This document shows, one piece after another, positions 23,466 to 27,109 of a stretch of DNA of 27,109 nt. Positions within the stretch are counted from its first letter, which is position 1. The number at the start of each line of letters is the position of its first letter. Location: positions 1-27,109 of the forward strand of contig NZ_JOCF01000089.1 of NCBI RefSeq assembly GCF_000720635.1. Direction: 5' to 3'. The position numbers and the translations under genes are program-made. Origin of the DNA: Streptomyces sp. NRRL WC-3742. Its GTDB lineage: Bacteria; Actinomycetota; Actinomycetes; Streptomycetales; Streptomycetaceae. Below the pieces are notes generated by a model. It did no database searches. It was not told where the DNA came from and was given only the letters and a program-made list of their open reading frames with translations.

Positions 23466-24524
23466 TCACTCCGAGGCCGGCCCCGCCAGGTTCGCGGTCA
23501 GCCAGACCAGCGTGTCCGGGATCATCTTCTTGAAGTCCGAGGTCAGGTGCTTGCCGCCCGGCTGCTCGTAGTAGGTGATGCTCACCGGGGCGACGGCCTT
23601 CTTCACCCAGTTCGTGACGATGTTCTTCTCGTACCCGTTGGCGCCGCCCGCGGTGACGTACATCTTCACGTCGGCCTTGCCCTGGGTGACCAGGATGTCG
23701 GGGTTGTTGGCCGCCTTCTCGGCGTCGTGGCCCTTCCAGAGCCCGGAGTCCGGGATGAAGTAGCCGTCGATCGGCACCGCGGCCTTGTAGACGTCCGGGT
23801 ACTGCAGGGCGAGCTTCGCGCTGCAGAAGCCGCCGGTGGAGGCGCCCATCACGCCCCAGCCGTCGCGGCCCTTCACGGTGCGGAAGTTGGCGCGGACGAA
23901 GTCGGGGATGTCCTGGGCCATCCACGTGGCCATCTTGGCCTGGCCCGGGATGTCGGAGCAGTCCAGCGCGTTCTTCTCGTCGCCGTTGAAGTTCTGCACC
24001 GGCATGATCATGATGAACGGATGGGCCTTGCCCTCCTTGACCAGCTTCTCGTTCTCCTCCTGGATCGGCAGCTGGTTGTCGGTCCAGGTGTTGTAGCCGT
24101 TGCTCTGGCCGCCGGCGAAGAGGGTCAGCACCGGGAAACCGGTCTTGGCGTACTTGGGGTCGTTGTACTCGGGCGGCAGCCAGACCCAGACCTGGCCGCT
24201 GACGCCGGACTTCGCCCCGGTGACCTTGGTCAGGAAGATCGGGCCGGCGCCGGTGTCCCGGACCTTGCTGAGGCTCGCGGCCGGACCGGTCGGCATCAGC
24301 ACCTTCCCGCCGCCGGCCGGGGCGGTGGTGGTGCCGGTCGGGGTGCCCGGGGCGGTCGTGGCGGAGGCGTCGCCGGCCGGAGTGGTGGCCGCCGGGGTGC
24401 CGTCCGCCTTGGCGCTGTCCCCCTTACCGCCGTCCGAACCGCCGCATGCCGCGAGCGCGGCGGCCAGGACGAGCGTGACGGCACCGGTCAGGACGGCACG
24501 GGAACGGGACGACTGGCTAAGCAC
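23466..24524 (-). CDS. Secreted lipoprotein esterase (alpha/beta hydrolase)
   Basis: A 352-aa lipoprotein of the putative esterase (esterase D / antigen 85-like) family, expected on the outer face of the membrane. The signal peptide VLTGAVTLVLAAALAAC ends in a lipobox (LAAC, Cys27), and a Thr/Pro/Ala-rich linker runs to about residue 72. The hydrolase domain has VWLPPEYNDP, Ser229 in the nucleophile elbow GASTGGFCSA, and His326 in PGGKHLTSDF as the likely catalytic His; the acidic residue is unassigned. Similar proteins are annotated as mycolyltransferase-like or acetyl esterases, but streptomycetes lack mycolic acids, so the substrate is open. I chose GTG 24524 because GGAGAG lies 8 nt upstream and the signal peptide begins there; the upstream in-frame extension is not protein-like. 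Confidence 0.87.
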   Translation of the reverse strand: MLSQSSRSRAVLTGAVTLVLAAALAACGGSDGGKGDSAKADGTPAATTPAGDASATTAPGTPTGTTTAPAGGGKVLMPTGPAASLSKVRDTGAGPIFLTKVTGAKSGVSGQVWVWLPPEYNDPKYAKTGFPVLTLFAGGQSNGYNTWTDNQLPIQEENEKLVKEGKAHPFIMIMPVQNFNGDEKNALDCSDIPGQAKMATWMAQDIPDFVRANFRTVKGRDGWGVMGASTGGFCSAKLALQYPDVYKAAVPIDGYFIPDSGLWKGHDAEKAANNPDILVTQGKADVKMYVTAGGANGYEKNIVTNWVKKAVAPVSITYYEQPGGKHLTSDFKKMIPDTLVWLTANLAGPASE

Positions 24525-24773
24525 GGTGAGGACTCTCCGACCGATGTCACACCCGGTCCGTCTGACCGGGTGGTGGCCCCCCGGTGGGGCCGGACAGGCT
24601 CGGGGGCGCGGCGCTGGTGCGGCCCCGGAGCGGCGGTGCGCCGTCCCTCCTGGGGGCGAACCTTCCTGCGATCTTATGACGTGGGTCGGGGTGGCCCGGT
24701 TGCGAGGTGGCCACCGTGAATCCAATGTTTGTTCGCGATCAGGTAAAGATCTTCACCGTGCCCGCCACCCTGC

Positions 24774-24821
24774 GGGGGTCGGACGGCGGGGGTCGGACGG
24801 CGGGGCGCGCCGACCCCCGCC
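24774..24821 (-). terminator. Amylase terminator with repeated left arm
   Basis: GGCGGGGGTCGG (24785-24796) pairs with CCGACCCCCGCC (24810-24821), a 12-bp stem with a 13-nt loop, 15 nt past the amylase stop on the minus strand. GCGGGGGTCGGACGG is present twice in tandem from about 24773, so the stem has two possible left arms. The rest of the 311-bp gap (24525-24835) shows no gene; GGTAAAGATCTTCACC near 24744-24759 is a near-palindrome of unknown role. Confidence 0.7.
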
Positions 24822-24835
24822 CGGGGCTCACCGGT

Positions 24836-26575
24836 TCACGGCCGCCAGGTGTCCCCGAGCGTGACCGTTCCCGTGCCGGGGACGGTCGCCGTGCGGTTGG
24901 CCCCCGACTCCCAGGTGACCGCGCCGCTCGCGTCCTTGCGCACGTACTTGTACTGGAAGGACGTGCCGGCGGGCAGCGAGAGCGTCAACGACCAGACCGG
25001 GTAGCCGGAGGAGGACATCGGCAGCGCCTTGGCCGGGTCCCAGCCGCCGAGCGCGGCGGCGTCGCCGACCACGTAGACGTTCTGGCCGGGCGAGGTGGTC
25101 GCGTTGACGTTGAACGAGGCGCCGGAGACGCTCGCCGCGGACTGGACGTACAGCGCGACCGCGTCGCCCGCGCCGACCGTCGCGGTGAACTTCCCGTCGG
25201 CCCCGACCTGGTACGTCGGCCCGGTGCAGCCGCCGCCCGCCTGCGGGTCACCGTGCTGGACGTCACAGTACGTCCCGGCCGGCAGGCCCGTCTGGAAGGT
25301 CTGGGTGATCGCGCCCGCCTCGTGGTTGATCGCGACGTAGCCCTTGTTGCCGCGCCCGAAGGCGATCGCGTTGTTGCCGTTGGACCACCAGTTGGTCACC
25401 CCGGTGCCCGCGACGGCGTTGCGGAAGCCGACCATGTTGGCGACCTGCCGCCAGGCGTGGGTGCAGTTCCAGCCGTCCTGGTAGCAGGCGTTCACGGTGC
25501 CGCCGAGCGGCGGGCCGTCGTCCTTGTTGGTGAAGCTGTAGCCCGAGTAGATGTTGGGCGAGCCGTAGGTGGAGGCCAGCAGGAAGACGTTGGCCAGCGT
25601 GTAGGTGTTGCCGTAGGTGTAGTTGAGGGTGGAGCCGTTGCGCTCGGTGTCCCAGTTGTCGAGGAAGCTGCGGGCCTGGTTGCTCGGCAGGTAGCCCCAG
25701 GAGGCGCCCCAGGTGCTCAGGCTCGCCAGCTTGTCGGCGGTGAAGATCCGCTTGAGGTCGGTGCCGACGCGGAACTCGTCCACGTCCCCGTTGCCGGTGT
25801 ACTCGGAGGGCTGGATCGGCTCCCCGGCGCCGTAGATGACCTCCTGCACCCAGTAGGCGTTGGGGTTGGCCATCTGGGCCTTGATCGCGGCGAGGTCGGA
25901 GGCGGCTATGTGCTTGGCGGCGTCGATGCGGTAGCCGTCGACGCCGAGGGTGGCGAGGTCGTCCAGGTAGTGCGCGACGGTGGTGCGGACGTACGCGCTG
26001 CCGGTGTCCAGGTCGGCGAGGTTCACCAGCTCGCAGGTCTGCACGTTGGTGCGGTCCTGGTAGTTGCTGATCGCCTGCCGGCAGGAGTGGAAGTCCTGGT
26101 CCTGGTAGTAGCCGGGGTAGTTGTACTTGCTGTAGACCGTGCCGCCGGTGCCCGTGCCGGAACCGGCCGACATGTGGTTGACCACCGCGTCGGCGATCAC
26201 CTTGACCCCGGCCGCGTGGCAGGTGTCGACCATGTTCTTGAAGGACGTACGGTCGCCGAGCCGCCCGGCGATCCTGTAGCCGACCGGCTGGTAGGAGGTC
26301 CACCACTGCGGGCCCTGGATGTGCTCCTGAGGCGGGGAGACCTCGACGAAGCCGTAGCCCTTGGGGCCGAGGGTGGAGGTGCACGCCTGGGCGACGGAGT
26401 CGAAGCGCCACTCGAAGAGGGTGGCGGTGACGTCCTTGCCGTTGTTCGCCGGAGGGGCGGCCTGGGCTGGGGTGGGGGCGCCGAGCGAGGTGCCGAGTGA
26501 GAGCGCGAGCGCCGCGGAAGCGGCGAGCGCGCCGGCCCTGCGGGCAGGCCGGCGCGTGGGGGCGGTGGTGACCAC
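24836..26575 (-). CDS. Secreted alpha-amylase (GH13) with C-terminal CBM20
   Basis: A 579-aa exported enzyme hydrolysing alpha-1,4 bonds of starch. Residues 1-40 are a signal peptide with twin Arg and a cleavage site near AQA-AP. The GH13 barrel carries region I DAVVNH (129-134), region [11 protein letters not shown] with nucleophile Asp218, region [12 protein letters not shown] with acid Glu245, and region [11 protein letters not shown] with Asp309. In region IV the usual His of DNHD is Trp308; I believe this also occurs in other Streptomyces amylases. About 350-478 is the C-terminal beta domain, and 483-579 a CBM20 starch-binding domain ([21 protein letters not shown] ... [20 protein letters not shown]). 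The GTG at 26575 follows GGAG by 5 nt. A clear promoter with an operator-like repeat lies upstream. Confidence 0.95.
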   Translation of the reverse strand: MVTTAPTRRPARRAGALAASAALALSLGTSLGAPTPAQAAPPANNGKDVTATLFEWRFDSVAQACTSTLGPKGYGFVEVSPPQEHIQGPQWWTSYQPVGYRIAGRLGDRTSFKNMVDTCHAAGVKVIADAVVNHMSAGSGTGTGGTVYSKYNYPGYYQDQDFHSCRQAISNYQDRTNVQTCELVNLADLDTGSAYVRTTVAHYLDDLATLGVDGYRIDAAKHIAASDLAAIKAQMANPNAYWVQEVIYGAGEPIQPSEYTGNGDVDEFRVGTDLKRIFTADKLASLSTWGASWGYLPSNQARSFLDNWDTERNGSTLNYTYGNTYTLANVFLLASTYGSPNIYSGYSFTNKDDGPPLGGTVNACYQDGWNCTHAWRQVANMVGFRNAVAGTGVTNWWSNGNNAIAFGRGNKGYVAINHEAGAITQTFQTGLPAGTYCDVQHGDPQAGGGCTGPTYQVGADGKFTATVGAGDAVALYVQSAASVSGASFNVNATTSPGQNVYVVGDAAALGGWDPAKALPMSSSGYPVWSLTLSLPAGTSFQYKYVRKDASGAVTWESGANRTATVPGTGTVTLGDTWRP

Positions 26576-26619
26576 GTCGTCTCCATGGGGGGTGGCTGGG
26601 GGGTGGGGCAGCCGGGGAA

Positions 26620-26655
26620 CTGCAGGAAGTTTCTGTAACTTGCTGGAAACTTTCA
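26620..26655 (-). promoter_or_regulatory. Operator-like repeat in the amylase leader
   Basis: AAGTTTC (26627-26633) and GAAACTT (26646-26652) form a 7-bp inverted repeat with a 12-base spacer, within a stretch that also holds TGCAGG and TTGCTGG direct-repeat-like elements. It covers the predicted transcription start. LacI-family regulators (Reg1/MalR) control Streptomyces amylase genes through sites in this position, so a binding site for such a repressor is likely. Confidence 0.5.
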
Positions 26656-26658
26656 GAG

Positions 26659-26688
26659 AACGTAGGGCCGACGACGGAGCGGGGTCAA
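26659..26688 (-). promoter_or_regulatory. Amylase promoter (-35 TTGACC, -10 TACGTT)
   Basis: On the minus strand TTGACC (26683-26688) and TACGTT (26659-26664) are separated by 18 bp, close to the vegetative sigma consensus of streptomycetes. Transcription should start near 26652, about 75 nt before the GTG. Confidence 0.65.
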
Positions 26689-26753
26689 GGGGTAGGACAG
26701 TAACGTTTCCGCAGGCGGGAGACGGTTCGCCCACGACAGGCCGCAACGGACAA

Positions 26754-26781
26754 GGGCCCGGCGGCCGTAGCCGCCGGGCCC
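26754..26781. terminator. Terminator of the partial secreted-protein gene
   Basis: GGGCCCGGCGGC-CGTA-GCCGCCGGGCCC, a perfect 12-bp stem with a 4-nt loop, about 70 bp past the stop of the minus-strand partial gene and before the amylase promoter. Confidence 0.8.
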
Positions 26782-26851
26782 CTCACCTGTCCTTCTCGGT
26801 CACCGGTACCTCACCGGTGCCTCACCGGTGCGCGTCAGCCGTCATGCGGCC

Positions 26852-27109
26852 TCAGCTGGTCTGGATCGAGGTGTCGTCGATCACGAAGCTCGTCTGCAGC
26901 GAGGAGTCCTCGACGCCGTTGAACTTCAGGGTGACCGTCTGGCCCGCGTAAGACGAGAGGTCGAAGGTGCGCTGCTGGTAGCCCGCGGCCGCGTCGACGT
27001 TGGAGTACGTCTTCAGCGTGGTGCCGTTGACGGAGACCGTCAGCTTGTCGTACGCGGTGGTGCCCGTCTCGGCGGTGTCGATGTGCAGCCAGAAGCTCAG
27101 CGTCGCCTT
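26852..27109 (-). CDS. C-terminal end of a secreted protein (partial)
   Basis: The last 85 residues of a protein whose start lies beyond the window. The sequence ([20 protein letters not shown] ... [20 protein letters not shown] ... [11 protein letters not shown]) is a beta-rich jelly-roll module that I associate with the C-termini of Streptomyces secreted peptidases and hydrolases, where it probably binds a surface or substrate. It has no Cys. The catalytic part is not visible, so the enzyme class is uncertain. It ends before a strong hairpin. It shares orientation with the amylase and esterase genes but is separated by that terminator. Confidence 0.75.
   Translation of the reverse strand, partial: KATLSFWLHIDTAETGTTAYDKLTVSVNGTTLKTYSNVDAAAGYQQRTFDLSSYAGQTVTLKFNGVEDSSLQTSFVIDDTSIQTS

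Noticed and set aside
22219..23571. 450-codon plus-strand frame after the strong ribosome-like site near 22240
   Set aside because: It runs antisense through the hemerythrin gene with shadow-type composition. The first codons are poor in G/C at third positions and match nothing I know.
24707..26500. 597-codon plus-strand frame opposite the amylase
   Set aside because: It is an antisense shadow of Val/Gly/Arg/Ala-rich composition; the minus strand has the full GH13 motif set.

Overview
The window is high-GC actinobacterial DNA with GC-rich third codon positions, and its gene content and order point to Streptomyces or a close relative such as Kitasatospora. The strongest anchor is the block lipB, lipA, DUF4191 gene, RDD gene, glnA at 12.4-18.0 kb. 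It has the same order as lipB-lipA-Rv2219-Rv2219A-glnA1 in mycobacteria and the glnA region of Streptomyces. I see no tRNA, rRNA, CRISPR array, integrase, transposase or biosynthetic cluster, so this looks like core chromosome with some lineage-specific additions.

Layout. 0-2.8 kb: a membrane-anchored DUF2510 protein, a GNAT acetyltransferase and, divergently, a TIGR01777-type epimerase. 3.1-5.9 kb: an FAD amine-oxidase-like enzyme and a cation:proton antiporter. 5.9-7.8 kb: an NsdA-like HTH/TPR regulator. 8.0-12.3 kb: a probable D-3-hydroxybutyrate utilisation unit made of a dehydrogenase, an MHS-family transporter and a GAF/PucR-type regulator. 12.3-18.0 kb: lipoate synthesis (lipB, lipA), a small Gly-rich protein, DUF4191, RDD and glnA, with good hairpins closing each convergent junction. 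18.0-23.2 kb: a PP2C/SpoIIE phosphatase, an ArsC-like protein, a DUF1697 protein, a DUF1707-FHA protein, a DUF1152 protein and a hemerythrin-domain protein. 23.4-27.1 kb: secreted proteins on the minus strand, namely a lipoprotein esterase, an alpha-amylase with a starch-binding domain, and the C-terminal end of another secreted protein cut by the window edge.

Regulation visible in the sequence. The glnA promoter carries a complete four-half-site GlnR box and, further upstream, a near-consensus DasR (dre-type) palindrome. The dehydrogenase and transporter promoters share an identically spaced motif, CACATGGG-n15-TTCCTACC. The amylase has a clear -35/-10 promoter with an inverted repeat just past the start of transcription. 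At least seven genes have a -10-like hexamer 6-8 nt before the start codon and no Shine-Dalgarno sequence, which indicates leaderless mRNAs; two more are weaker candidates.

Most unusual items. (1) A 77-bp insertion-like sequence at the lipB start duplicates the start-codon region and places a 26-codon reading frame under the apparent original lipB ribosome site, overlapping lipB by ATGA. (2) A 30-codon frame in the same ATGA arrangement lies before the antiporter. (3) The dre-like site lies near the GlnR box. (4) Several 9-10 bp tandem repeats lie at gene ends. No wholly new multi-gene system is evident.
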